Part shown: positions 11,198 to 23,113 of the stretch, one piece after another | Layout of the letters: each line of letters starts with the position of its first letter | Numbering within the stretch: position 1 is the stretch's first letter | Source of the DNA: Lactarius indigo | Lineage: Eukaryota; Basidiomycota; Agaricomycetes; Russulales; Russulaceae | Direction: 5' to 3' | Length of the DNA: 64,000 bases | NCBI GenBank assembly: GCA_025766275.1 | Contig: JAFKAC010000001.1 | Span: 496,001-560,000, forward strand | Notes under the pieces: model-generated | What the model saw: the letters and a program-made list of their open reading frames with translations, nothing else | Told to the model about the DNA's origin: nothing | Database searches by the model: none | Position numbers and translations under genes: made by a program

Positions 11198-12636
11198 CAC
11201 ATAATGATCTGCCATCACTTCCATTGTTGATGGGCCACCCGACGGGAAGATTCCCTCATGACTCATGGACCAACCGACGTCGGCCGACGCACTAGATTTT
11301 TCCAGAATTCATGGGCCACCCGACATCGGTTCGGAGTTTTTTGATTCTGGAGCAATTTCTTGAAGTGGGAATTGTCAATAGAATACACATGCATGTCTAA
11401 ATGTATCTGGAGATTTGGATAAGCACAGGGTGTCCAGGGATGGATGATGGGTCACTGCAAAGTTACAATGGGTGCAAAAAGGATGGAACATCAAGTTCCT
11501 TCACATGGAAATGGAAAATAAGCAGTGAAGCAGCAACTCCGAAACACATTACAATGGAACTGGTAAGGGTATGGAACACCAAATCCTGGTCCATAGAACA
11601 TAGGACATAAAACATAACCTGCCAGCTGCAAGGGAACTGCCAAATAGACGGAACACTGCATGCCTGTCCATGGAAAACAAGCAGAGATGTAAAACCTCCG
11701 AAATACATTCCAATGAGACTAATTACAGTATGGAACACTAAATCCAAGTCCATAGAGAATAGGACATAAATATTAACCAGCCAGATGCATGGGAACTGCC
11801 AAATGGACGGAACTATGCATCTCCGTCCATGGAAAACAAGCAGTCATGTAAGACCTCCAAAACACATTCCAATAAGACTGATTAGGGTATGGAACACTAC
11901 ATCCCAGTCCATGGAGCATAGGGCTTGAAGCATAACCCACTATATGCAAGGGAACTGCCAAATGGACGGAGCTGTGGATGTCTGTCCATGGAAAGTAAGC
12001 AGAGATGTAAAACCTCTGAAACCCATTCCAATGAGATTGATTAGGGTATGGAACACCAGATCCAAGCCCATAGAACATAGGACATAAAGCATAACCCACC
12101 AGCTAGAAGGAAACTGCCAAATGGACGGAAATGTGCATGTCCATCCATGGACAACAAGCAGAGATGCAAAACCTCCGAAATTCATTCCAATGAGATTTAT
12201 AAGGGTATGGAACACCAGATCCAAGCCCATAGAATATAGGAGATAAGGCATGACCTACTATCTGCAAGAGAACTGCCAAATGGATGGAACTGTGCATCTC
12301 CATCCATGGAAAACAAGTGAAGATGTAAAACTTCCAAAATACATTCTAATGAGACTGATTAGGGTATGGAACACCAGATCCAAGCCCATAGAACATAGGA
12401 TATAAAGCATGACCTACTATCTGCAAGAGAACTGCCAAATGGATGGAACTGTGCATCCCTGTCCATGGAAAACAAGCAGTCATGTAAAACCTCCGAAATA
12501 CATTCCAATGAGACTGATTATAGTATAGAACACTAAATCCCAGTCCATAGAGCATAGGACATAAAGCATAACCCACCAGCTGGAAGGGAACTGCCAAATG
12601 GACGGAGCTGTGCATCTCCGTCCATGGAAAACAAGT

Positions 12637-12641
12637 GAAGA
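12637..12641. repeat. Target-site duplication of solo LTR, left
   Basis: GAAGA here and at 13,067-13,071 flank the LTR. An uninterrupted repeat unit shows a single GAAGA in the same context (about 12,316). Confidence 0.75.
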
Positions 12642-13066
12642 TGTTACGGTTCCGAGGGACCGTCCGGGTTTTCTGCGGAGCTGAGCTCGACGCGCTGGTA
12701 GAGTCGGGACTTGTTCTGCAAACAAGTCAAGCTTCGGGGATTTCTAGGCTCAACTCAAAGAGTATCGCTAGAGAGAGGAGGGAGTTCGTGGGGTTTTCGA
12801 GACAAGGCAAGCTAACTCGGATTCGAGAACTAAGAGTAGACAAGGATTGTACTACTCTAGGTACCACGTCTTATACTCGTACATCCTGGGGTTTTCGGGG
12901 GCCGTTTTCCATCTGCCACGTCATCTTATCATACTACGTGGCTCTTTCGCAATACTAGCAGCATAAGGCGTGCTTCAGAGATAATTGAGACTTCTGCAAA
13001 ACTTCTGGGGTTAGATACAGCACGCGCGTTTGTGACGTGACGTCACAATGTCACGTGATCGTGACA
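12642..13066. mobile_element. Solo LTR, 425 bp, in left arm
   Basis: It begins TGTTACGG and ends CGTGACA, so it has the TG...CA ends and imperfect terminal inversion typical of LTRs of gypsy-type retrotransposons. It is flanked by a 5-bp direct repeat GAAGA. The repeat unit on either side rejoins exactly if the LTR and one GAAGA are removed. It has no counterpart in the right arm, so it was inserted after the palindrome formed, or was never copied across. No internal retroelement sequence remains, as expected after recombination between two LTRs. The orientation is not determined. Confidence 0.78.
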
Positions 13067-13071
13067 GAAGA
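13067..13071. repeat. Target-site duplication of solo LTR, right
   Basis: Second copy of GAAGA, matching 12,637-12,641. Confidence 0.75.
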
Positions 13072-13190
13072 TGTAAAACCTCTGGAACACATTCCAATGA
13101 GACTGATTAGGGTATGGAACACTAAATCCCAGTCCATAGAGTATAGGGCTTAAAGCATAACCCACTATCTGCAAGGGAACTGCCAAATGG

Positions 13191-14924
13191 ACGGAACTGT
13201 GCATCTCCATCTATGGAAAACAAGTGGAGATGTAAAACATCTGAAACACATTCCAATGAAGGGTATGGAACATCAGATCCAAGTCTATAAAGCATAGGAC
13301 ATAAAGCATAAACCCCCAGCTGCAAGGAAACTGCCAAATGGACGGAACACTACATGTCTGTCCATGGAACCCAAGTAGAGATGGAAAACCTGTGAAATAC
13401 ATACCAATGAGATTGATATGGGCTTGGAACACCAGATCCAATTCTATAGAGCATAGGACATAAAACATAATACAGCAGCTGCAAGGAAACTGCCAAACAG
13501 ATGGAGCTATGTATGTCTATCCATGGAAAACAAGCAGTCATATAAAACCTCCAAAATCCATTCCAATGAGACTGATTACAGTATGGAACACTACATCCCA
13601 GTCCATAGAGCATAGTGCATAAATGTTAACCTGCCAGGTGCAAGGGAATTTCCAGACAGAGGAAGGAGCACATGTCTGTCCATGGAAAACAAGTGGAGCT
13701 GTAAAACATCCAAATCACATTCCAATGAGACTGATAAGGGTATCAAACACCAAATCCCAATCCATAGAACATAGGATATAAAATATAATCACCCAGCTGC
13801 AAGGATCCTGTGAAAGGGACAGAACCTCAGATTAAACACTGGGATTGAGTTCAGATTCCCATCCATGGAAAGATGTGGGAAAGTGAAATAATGTATAAGA
13901 GTCCAAATCTATTGCAATAGGATTATATATTCACTTGTTTTCCAAGCTGGAAACTCAATGTTCCATCCCTTTAGTAGTTTCCCTACAGCTAGCTGGTTTT
14001 ATTTTACATCCTATGTTCTATGGGCTGTGATTTAGTGTTCCATACCCTTACCAGTCTTATTGGAATTTGCTTCAGATGTTTTACCTCTCTGCTTGTTTTC
14101 CATAGATGGACCTGCAGTGCTCCGTACATTTGGCATTCCCTTGCAGCTGGTGGGTTATGCTTTATGTCCTATGCTTTATAGACTTGGATCTGATGTTCCA
14201 TACCCTTATCAGTCTCATTGGAATGTGTTCCAGAGGTTTTACATCTCTACATGTTTTTCATGGATGGAGATGTGCAGTTCCATCCATTTGACAGTTCTCT
14301 TGCAGATAGTAGGTCATGCTTTATATCCTATGTTCTATGGGCTTGGATCTGATGTTCCATACCCTAATCAATCTCATTAGAATGTATTTCGGACATTTTA
14401 CATGACTGCTTGTTTTCCATAGATGGAGATGCACAGTTCCGTCCATTTGGCAGTTCCCTTGCATATAGTGGGTTATGCTTTAAGCCCTATGCTCTATGGA
14501 CTGGGATTTAGTGTTCCATATCCTAATCAGTCTCATTGGAATGTGTTTCAGAGGTTTTACATCTCCACTTGTTTTCCATGGACGGAGATGCACAGTTCCG
14601 TCCATTTGGCAGTTCCCTTGCAGATAGTAGGTCATGCCTTATCTCCTATATTCTATGGGCTTGGATCTGGTGTTCCATACCCTTATAAATCTCATTGGAA
14701 TGAATTTCGGAGGTTTTGCATCTCTGCTTGTTTTCCATGGACGGAGATGCACAGTTCCGTCCATTTGGCAGTTTCCTTCTAGCTGGTGGGTTATGCTTTA
14801 TGTCCTATGCTCTATGGACTGGGATTTAGTGTTCTATACTATAATCAGTCTCATTGGAATGAATTTCGGAGGTTTTACATGACTGCTTGTTTTCCATGGA
14901 CGGGGATGCACAGCTCCATCCATT
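13191..14924. repeat. Diverged core of the palindrome with orientation switch
   Basis: Units to the left of about 13,800 run on the minus strand and those right of about 13,960 on the plus strand. They are clearly related but much less alike than the outer arms. The switch region, 13,800-13,960, is AT-rich and holds a degenerate unit. No coding sequence is supported. Confidence 0.6.
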
Positions 14925-16954
14925 TGGCAGTTCCCTTGCAGATAGTGGGTTATGCTTTAAGCCCTATACTCTATGGACTGGGATTTAGTGTTCCATACCC
15001 TAATCAGTCTCATTGGAATGTGTTCCAGAGGTTTTACATCTTCACTTGTTTTCCATGGATGGAGATGCACAGCTCCGTCCATTTGGCAGTTCCCTTCTAG
15101 CTGGTGGGTTATGCTTTATGTCCTATGCTCTATGGACTGGGATTTAGTGTTCTATACTATAATCAGTCTCATTGGAATGTATTTCGGAGGTTTTACATGA
15201 CTGCTTGTTTTCCATGGACAGGGATGCACAGTTCCATCCATTTGGCAGTTCTCTTGCAGATAGTAGGTCATGCTTTATATCCTATGTTCTATGGGCTTGG
15301 ATCTGGTGTTCCATACCCTAATCAGTCTCATTAGAATGTATTTTGGAAGTTTTACATCTTCACTTGTTTTCCATGGATGGAGATGCACAGTTCCATCCAT
15401 TTGGCAGTTCTCTTGCAGATAGTAGGTCATGCCTTATCTCCTATATTCTATGGGCTTGGATCTGGTGTTCCATACCCTTATAAATCTCATTGGAATGAAT
15501 TTCGGAGGTTTTGCATCTCTGCTTGTTGTCCATGGATGGACATGCACATTTCCGTCCATTTGGCAGTTTCCTTCTAGCTGGTGGGTTATGCTTTATGTCC
15601 TATGCTCTATGGACTGGGATTTAGTGTTCCATACTATAATCAGTCTCATTGGAATGATTTTTGGAGGTTTTACAAGACTACTTGTTTTCCATGGACAGAG
15701 ATGCACAGCTCCGTCCATTTGGCAGTTTCCTTGCATATAGTGGGTTATGCTTCAAGCCCTATGCTCCATGGACTGGGATTTAGTGTTCCATACCCTAATC
15801 AGTCTCATTGGAATGTGTTCCAGAGGTTTTACATCTTCACTTGTTTTCCATGGACGGAGATGCACAGCTCCATCCATTTGGCAGTTCCCTTCCAGCTGGT
15901 GGGTTATGTTTTATGTCCTATGCTCTATGGACTGGGATTTAGTGTTCCATACTGTAATCAGTCTCATTGGAATGTATTTCGGAGGTTTTACATCTTCACT
16001 TGTTTTCCATGGATGGAGATGCACAGTTCCATCCATTTGGCAGTTCCCTTGCAGATAGTAGGTCATGCTTTATCTCCTATGTTCTATGGGCTTGGATCTG
16101 GTGTTCCATACCCTAATCAATCTCATTGGAATGGGTTTCAGAGGTTTTACATCTCTGCTTACTTTCCATGGACAGACATCCACAGCTCCGTCCATTTGGC
16201 AGTTCCCTTGCATATAGTGGGTTATGCTTCAAGCCCTATGCTCCATGGACTGGGATGTAGTGTTCCATACCCTAATCAGTCTTATTGGAATGTGTTTTGG
16301 AGGTCTTACATGACTGCTTGTTTTCCATGGACGGAGATGCATAGTTCCGTCCATTTGGCAGTTCCCATGCATCTGGCTGGTTAATATTTATGTCCTATTC
16401 TCTATGGACTTGGATTTAGTGTTCCATACTGTAATTAGTCTCATTGGAATGTATTTCGGAGGTTTTACATCTCTGCTTGTTTTCCATGGACAGGCATGCA
16501 GTGTTCCGTCTATTTGGCAGTTCCCTTGCAGCTGGCAGGTTATGTTTTATGTCCTATGTTCTATGGACCAGGATTTGGTGTTCCATACCCTTACCAGTTC
16601 CATTGTAATGTGTTTCGGAGTTGCTGCTTCACTGCTTATTTTCCATTTCCATGTGAAGGAACTTGATGTTCCATCCTTTTTGCACCCATTGTAACTTTGC
16701 AGTGACCCATCATCCATCCCTGGACACCCTGTGCTTATCCAAATCTCCAGATACATTTAGACATGCATGTGTATTCTATTGACAATTCCCACTTCAAGAA
16801 ATTGCTCCGGAATCAAAAAACTCCGAACCGACGTCGGGTGGCCCATGAATTCTGGAAAAATCTAGTGCGTCGGCCGACATCGGTTGGTCCATGAGTCATG
16901 AGGGAATCTTCCCGTCAGGTGGCCCATCAACCATGAAATTCATGGCAGAACATT
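14925..16954 (+). repeat. Right inverted arm (tandem 159-bp units)
   Basis: This arm mirrors the left one. Consecutive CCATGG markers lie at 14,576, 14,735 and 14,894, exactly 159 bases apart. Many units contain TGGACGGA, ten bases, then TCCGTCCA, a perfect 8-bp stem that could form a small hairpin. The arm includes three extra units within 15,581-16,384 that the left arm lacks. The last 230 bases (16,725-16,954) are non-repeat terminal sequence matching 11,203-11,432. Confidence 0.75.
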
Positions 16955-16958
16955 GGCT

Positions 16959-16966
16959 GGCATCAT
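16959..16966. repeat. Putative target-site duplication, right
   Basis: GGCATCAT, identical to 11,190-11,197. It is followed by AC, as at the unoccupied site at 21,274. Confidence 0.55.
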
Positions 16967-18180
16967 ACTAGCTCAGTCTAGCTCCACTATTGTGCCGTAT
17001 CGCTTCATAGGTGTAGGGTGCTGGTCTGCCCAGTGAGATGGACTGTCGAGCTTGGCGATCTGTACTTCGCCCTGAATAAGACACAGTTGACGACCAAGTA
17101 TCCACGCACCTGTCCTCAAAAAAGTACCCTCCGCCTTGTCCTCCTCAAATATTGCATGTCTTTGCCGTTTCAAGTTCTTGAGACTGTAACAATAACAAAG
17201 CCAAACAATGTCGCACTGCCTTTTCATTTCTCTCGCTTTTCTTTTCTCCGTCTCTTTGTCCAAACTTTGCGCCCCATCAGCACTGTACATTCCCTATTTC
17301 ATTCTCACCTCTCTGGGTTGAACTTGAAGTATTATTGTTCCCAGACACCTGGAAAACGTACATAAAACGTCCAACGTCCTCAAAGAGCTTCGTCTCCCGG
17401 ACATGATTCACGATATTAGATCAACTCGCTTAGCCTACAACTGGATTCGTACTTTGATTCGTGCGAGCCATTTTATACTTCCAATGGGTGCAGATATTAG
17501 ATATTGTCATGGTGTCAACATCCCAGTTCTGTTTTGTATCTGGCGAAGACCCGGATCCTCGGACGCGCCCATGAAGTCTAAGCTACGTCCCTTGCACTAT
17601 TGACCATAGCCCTCCATCGCTTTTCGCTCGCCTGGGACCCCAAGAGCAGTTCCCTTGGTTTGAGCCGTTCACCAAATGCTGCTGTCATCGCATTGTGACC
17701 TAAGGTCAGAATAGTTCATTTTAGAGGGCGCTAGTGTACGCCTACAATATCGTACTCATACATTAATCAGATAAGCGCAAAGTAAATCCTCCTCACCCAG
17801 GTCAGGTCGAGTGAATGAAGCTGTCTCCTTACTTCAATCTCTCTACTACACAAGACCATTTGTCCCGTAGGAACAACCCGGATTTCACAAGCATCAGGAA
17901 AAGAATATTGGACATTACTACAGTAGGCGGTACTATACTAGTCAGGACTAGTAGCACCCAATATAGTGCGCACCGCTTTAAATTTACAGTAGTTTCTAAT
18001 GGTAACCATCAGCCAAGTCCATTTTTGAAATGGGAAAATTTCCAGGTTTCAGAGCGGAAAAGCGTTGCTGCGGGAAGCGGTACAGCACCGCCCCCAAGGA
18101 TCACATCCAGAAGGATCACGGTCACTCTAAATGTATTTTTTACACCCTTCACTGTATCCGCGTCATTGATATCATCCTCA
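16967..18180. other. Intergenic, no supported gene
   Basis: This is DNA between the foldback element and DUF6535 copy D. Open frames up to 115 codons are present on both strands without recognisable features. No TATA-like box as clear as that of copy C was found. Confidence 0.35.
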
Positions 18181-21045
18181 ATGTCTCGAACGCTTCACGA
18201 GGCTACCAATGTGCCATTTGTAGGAATAGGTACAGCCAACCTTGGTCCCATTGGCACTTGACTTGAATTTGCTTTCTAACGTGTCTGCTAGGTGACCACC
18301 GATATCCACCCCAGTCAGTGCCAACTCAGGCATCACAAGGAGTTCCTAACTTCGTTGATGGCTCCGGACCTATTTTTTCAATGTATTTAGAAATGGCGAC
18401 AGAAGAAGACAAGAAGATGGTTGAGAACTGGAAAGCTGACGCGGACGGGATTCTGATATTTGTGGGCCTCAATCTTCTAATACGTGCTTCACATCGACTC
18501 ACCGACCAAAGACCGGTTTATTCTCTGCAGCCGTTGCGTCGTTGATCTCAGTGTCGATTCAGGACATTCGACCAAACCCGCAGGACACCTCCAACTTCTA
18601 TCTCGCGAATATCTATCAAACTCTCGCCAACCCAAATCAATCCAACATATCGGGTTCCCCCCCTGCTTCCCCACCACCATTCTCTCCACCGAACTTTGCG
18701 GTCTGGGTAAACTTGCTATGGTTCCTGAGCTTGGTCATCAGTCTTGCCTGTGCTCTGCTCGCGACCTTGCTACAACGGTGGGCACGACGATATCTCGAGG
18801 TCACTCAGTCGCGTTACAGTCCACACAAGCGAGCACAAATTCGCGCGTTCTACTTTGAAGGGGTTGACAAGTTTCTCCTTCCATGGGCGGTTGAAGCATT
18901 ACCTACACTTCTCCACGTCTCCTTGTTCCTGTTCTTCGCCGGCCTGGTTGTATTCCTATGCAACGTTGATCTCACGATTTTCAGGTCGGTGCTGTCATGG
19001 GCCAGCGTTTGCACGGTTCTCTACGGATGCATCACGTTCATGCCGATCTTTCGTCATGACAGTCCATACCACACCCCGCTTTCATTGCCGGCGTGGAACA
19101 TCGTCACCGGAATACCATTTGTCACGTTTCGGGTCCTTCATGGTTGACCGGCTTTCCGTGCTTTAGTTATGGGTCCCTGAACCACTTTCTAGATTTGGAG
19201 GGAAGTTCTCGCAAATTACTTGTACAGGGGATGCAGAAGACAGCCGAGGAAACCGCTTTAAAATCACCATCGGATCTTGTTACTCGCGCATTTCTGTGGA
19301 CGTTCGACAGTTTGGACGAAGATCACGAACTGGAGCGCTTTTTTTCCGGCTTACCTGGCTTCCGCAACTCAAAAGTGGTTGACGATCCTCTGCCCGCTCT
19401 CACTGAGGACCAACAACGGAAGCTTCTGAGAGCGTTGATCGGATTGTCGGACCGTACGTTCTCGTCCGATCTGCTTCCGGAGCCTGTCAAAAACCGGCGA
19501 GCCATCATCTGCGCGAAGGCCCTTGATCCAGCTGAAATTCCTTATTCATACCAGTGGATCCTCCATCGAATTGTGTATGGAGACCAACAATACGAGGGAC
19601 TGCGTACTGCCGAATTTGGCCTTATCGTGAGAGGCTGGGCCGATTGCCAGAGTGGAGACAAAGGCACCGCATTGGTTGTACAAGCCATACTTACCAGTAT
19701 TGTCGCGACGGCGCAGCGGCGCAACGACTCTTGGTTTATTCTCGCTTCCAATGAACTCGGTGTCCGAGGATCCGTCCTCCGAGACTACGCCGCGCACGGT
19801 GACAGCCTATCACTCGCCATCTTGATTCACGTCACTCGCCAGCAATTCAGCCTTTTCCGGGATCCATCCTGGCTGCCGTTCGGGTACTCGGTCATTCTAC
19901 AAGCGGCTTCTAATTTCAATGTGCGAGATACGTCACCTGAACTGCAGCGCGAGTTCTGTGCTCTCTGGAATCAAATCGTTCTCAGAGCACAGAACGACAA
20001 CGACCAATTGATGGCGCTCCTTATTCTGGGACCGATTCGCAACGTTTATGTTGCTCTCCATCACAATACCATTTCTACCCCAACACGGTTCTCCTCCACC
20101 ACTACGGATCACGACCAAATTCTGTCAGAGCCATCTTCGTATCCACTGTGTAACGTCCCTGGCCATCATCCTGACGGGGCACCCCACACAGATGATGTCT
20201 CTACCTCCACGGCCCTCGTGCGCGCAGCCCCACATGACCATAACGACACGGCACCCGTCCCCTCTTTCCTTGCCAGTAGACCGGATGTGCCTTCTTCCAC
20301 ACGTGCCTTACTTCGTGTCGAAGGAAACCTCACAGATGTGCCGCCGCTTGACAACAGCATATCTGTTTCAGTTTCCTTACATGTTGATAGGTCAACAACG
20401 GGAAGATATCGCACCCCTTCCACTTCCCCGAATCCAGTCGCCACTTGTGTGACATACGGGAGCATTAGCACCTGCGCAAGAGCAACGCACCCCCCCACCC
20501 TAGATCTTTCGACGTCCAACCCTCCTCCTAAGTCAAAGGCCTCAACTTCCCCACCAGATGCTGTTGCCGTTCCACGCAACGCACACCGCCTCACTCCTTC
20601 GGATGATCCAAACATTCCATCGTCACCTTCTCCCACTTCGGTTCTAGATGATAAGTCCATTACAGGTCCGTCGTTGTCCTCCGATTCTCCCGCGACTGAA
20701 CCTGACCATGCATCATCTTCGCCAGAATCTCATTCACTGGTGCTAGCTCCCACTTCTCTCTTCGCTTCTCTCCAGCAAACTCCTCCACCTGATCTTGGTG
20801 TTGTTGCTGAGGACGGAGGTATTAATACAAAGTCTGGTTTGCGCAAAGACAATGGGACCCTTCATTCTTCTTCTATTCGTGAAAATGAAAATAGCATGGC
20901 CATCCCGGATCTTCCATCACAGTCGCGGTTACCGCCATCAGTTACCAGTGTAGCTATTTTCGAACCTTCCCGGCACTCTCTTGATGCCGAACATACAGGG
21001 GATCGTCCTCTCCACCTATCTTATAACCAATACGATATCGTGTAA
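18181..21045 (+). CDS. DUF6535 membrane protein, copy D
   Basis: My model has four exons: 18181-18229, 18292-18461, 18512-19142 and 19193-21045, giving about 900 residues. Exons 1 and 2 encode MSRTLHEAT and then the conserved DGSGPIFSMYLEMATEEDKK and ADADGILIF. Exon 3 starts TGLFSAAVASLISVSIQDIRPN and carries four to five hydrophobic segments around ALLATLLQRWARRYLEVTQSRY, the hallmark of DUF6535. Exon 4 holds DSLDEDHELERFFSGLPGF, a helical region (FCALWNQIV), and a Ser/Thr/Pro-rich tail ending QYDIV. The third intron (50 nt, donor GTTGAC, acceptor TTCTAG) is a prediction; without it the linker holds a one-base frameshift relative to copy E. The function is unknown; a membrane protein with a long soluble tail is inferred. 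Confidence 0.72.
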
Positions 21046-23113
21046 CGTGTCCTTCTATGATAGATTAGTGTACATATTCATTGTTGGAACCTCGATATCA
21101 CCGTCATGGTACTTTTGGCTCGGAATTGTATGACTACGAATGATGTGGTAAAATATGGGCAACCATAGCATAGTGAAGCACGCTGCAACTCCGTCAGACG
21201 TAAGGCGCATAGCGAACCACCACAGCTGCTATCATAAACGAACAACAAAGGGGTTAGTCAGCTGCATACTTACGGCATCATACAGGCCACCAGTGGCCAC
21301 GTCGATAGGAGCTCCGTAGTTGTTCAATTAGGTGCGAAGGCTATCGAAGTGGTCGGTATGAAAAGGCGCGGAAACCGAGGTGCATGGCTATGTGGCCAAA
21401 TTTGAAATGAGCGGGAGCGGTGAGAGATATGGTATTGCTTTCTGAAGCCAGGTGGAAAATGTCCGCGCAAAGAGGGTACACATCTATGACCAGGTCGGTC
21501 GGGACGAGTGGGAAGTCAAGGATGGAAACACGTCAATGAGGAAGGGGCGCATGCCGGCTGAAGAGACCTGGGAACGTGAAAACATCATGTCGATCACCAG
21601 CAATGAAGTGACTTACGACACCCAACAGCCTCAGGCGCCTACGAACGCGAAGCACGTGATAGGCTAGGTGGTGAAGTGGGACAACGCGCAAGCATGTGCG
21701 GCTGACTGTTGTTCGAGATGGAGAGCGCTGAGTAGGCAACAGGGCGTAGGACGTCGCGTAGGAAAATGTGAGGGGGAGTTACAATTCCACTTCCAACGCC
21801 GAGACTCGAACGCAGGAGAGTCGTCTTAAGACGAAGGACGGAAGCTCCGGAGTGAGACCCGGGGCGCTGCCCCCAATAAACGTTGTTGTGAGACGCGCCT
21901 TCATCCTAGACAACACCGTCGTCCTCATTTTCCTATTCCTCCGCGAGATCTATGAGCCTACAAACAGGACTCACGAGAAGGAAAATAAAGGAGCAGAAAG
22001 CAGAAATGGCGGGGAGGTCATCAAATTGCAAGCCCGCCACGACCAAGATCGAAGTTTCCAATCTCAGGGAGTGCGCTGCCTGGAGTATCCTTCGATGGTG
22101 CAGGGTGGGAGACTTGGAACCATGAATCCTGGCTGGGAGGCCCCGACCTTTTCCACGCATGAGGAAAAATGTGATAGGCTATGGACAGCTGCTTGATGTT
22201 GGGTATATAGTGTGAGACCGCGCGAAGAGATGCTGACATTCTCACGATCATGGTTCGAAGAGCAGAAGGTGTATGGCGTAAGGCTCGCTTTTTTGAACCA
22301 TTGTATGCTGATGAGCAGTGATACGGGAGTCTCTGCACACACCTGGTTAGACATTTCTAACTCTCGAACATCGATATTGACCGCGATAACCAGCAGGATG
22401 GGCCACTTGTCGAGAATGGCATTATGTCTCGAAAGCGTCGGTATCGAAAATTTCAGTAAGTCGGGGCGATTGAAACCATGAGGACGATGTGGGAGGTAAA
22501 GGTGGGTTATGAGATACTCCGATGCGCATTGTGACGAGAGTCTGGGGACACGGGTGCCGTCTATATTGAGGGAAAAACACATTGAGAATATTCCACACGG
22601 AGCGGAATTTGGTGTATGCGACTAAATTAAGCCATCGTTGCAGGTGAATATGTCGTTGCGGTAATGGGGCGCAAAGAAATCCCATGCGAGGAGCGCTCCG
22701 AGCTCATAAAATCGGTTCCCAAGCCCTGCTTTGTTTGCGCACATGCTCGTGTCTGCTGGAATAAGTTATTCCACCTGGGCAAACTGGCACTTGAATATTA
22801 TTCGAAAATAACGAGGGCCAAACGTCGAGCAACGGAATTGAAGGACTGGAAGAAGATCAGAAGGCTCAAAGTAAATGGTCGATACGCATCCGAGATATAC
22901 AGTATGTCGATCTGTCCATTTCCTGTGCGTGAGCTTAAAAGTCTTATTCTCACATTTTCGTCCACCTTTTCTTTCTTTCTTCACTGGGCAGGAGGGGAGG
23001 TTGGTAGCAAGAAAGGGTGTAGCGGAAAACGAGAGAGTGACGGTAAACTCTTGAGACGGCCAACTCTCCGCATGGTGATGATGTAAGCGCGGAAGCACTT
23101 CGCAACGACCAAC
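21046..23113. other. Intergenic, no supported gene
   Basis: The first 240 bases are a 3' flank shared with copy C and include the unoccupied GGCATCAT site (21,274-21,281). A 172-codon minus-strand frame at 22,064-22,582 and a 140-codon plus frame at 22,664-23,086 lack any recognisable motif, and I do not call them. Confidence 0.35.

Larger units (their letters stand above)
11203..13190 (-). repeat. Left inverted arm (tandem 159-bp units)
   Basis: The unit repeats every 159 bases, seen from the spacing of the CCATGG marker within each unit. Since 159 is divisible by three, frames run through several units and give repetitive translations (for example GYALCPMLYGLG and HLAVPLQIVG). These are by-products of the repeat, not evidence of a protein. 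The arm is interrupted at 12,642-13,066 by a solo LTR. It lacks three units present in the right arm. Further, more diverged units continue to about 13,800. Confidence 0.75.
11198..16958. mobile_element. Palindromic foldback-like element made of 159-bp tandem repeats
   Basis: Two arms in inverted orientation meet near 13,945. From 11,203/16,954 inward, paired positions sum to 28,157 and the arms look almost identical by eye. For example, 11,463-11,753 (minus) and 16,404-16,694 (plus) encode the same 96 residues, and 11,401-11,610 and 16,547-16,756 the same 69. A 477-bp length difference (three repeat units) then shifts the register to 27,680. Beyond the solo LTR the match resumes and fades near 13,190/14,925. 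The outermost 230 bases of each arm are not tandem repeats. The terminal sequence AATGWTCTGCCAT occurs at both ends. No transposase is encoded. Flanking 8-bp direct repeats suggest insertion as a unit. The form resembles foldback transposons with repeat-filled inverted ends; no family can be named. Confidence 0.7.

Noticed and set aside
15581..16384. 267-codon open frame in the right arm, and many similar 60-120-codon frames in both arms
   Set aside because: They arise because the 159-bp repeat is a multiple of three; the translations are repetitive, occur in two frames and on both arms, and have no start or promoter logic. I treat them as repeat DNA, not protein.
11198..16958. Assembly artefact as the sole explanation of the palindrome
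   Set aside because: Arms differ by a solo LTR with its own target duplication, a three-unit length change and a divergent core, which a simple misassembly would not produce. Long reads would still be needed to be certain.
22064..22582. 172-codon minus-strand open frame
   Set aside because: No recognisable feature or splice-supported extension; kept as intergenic.
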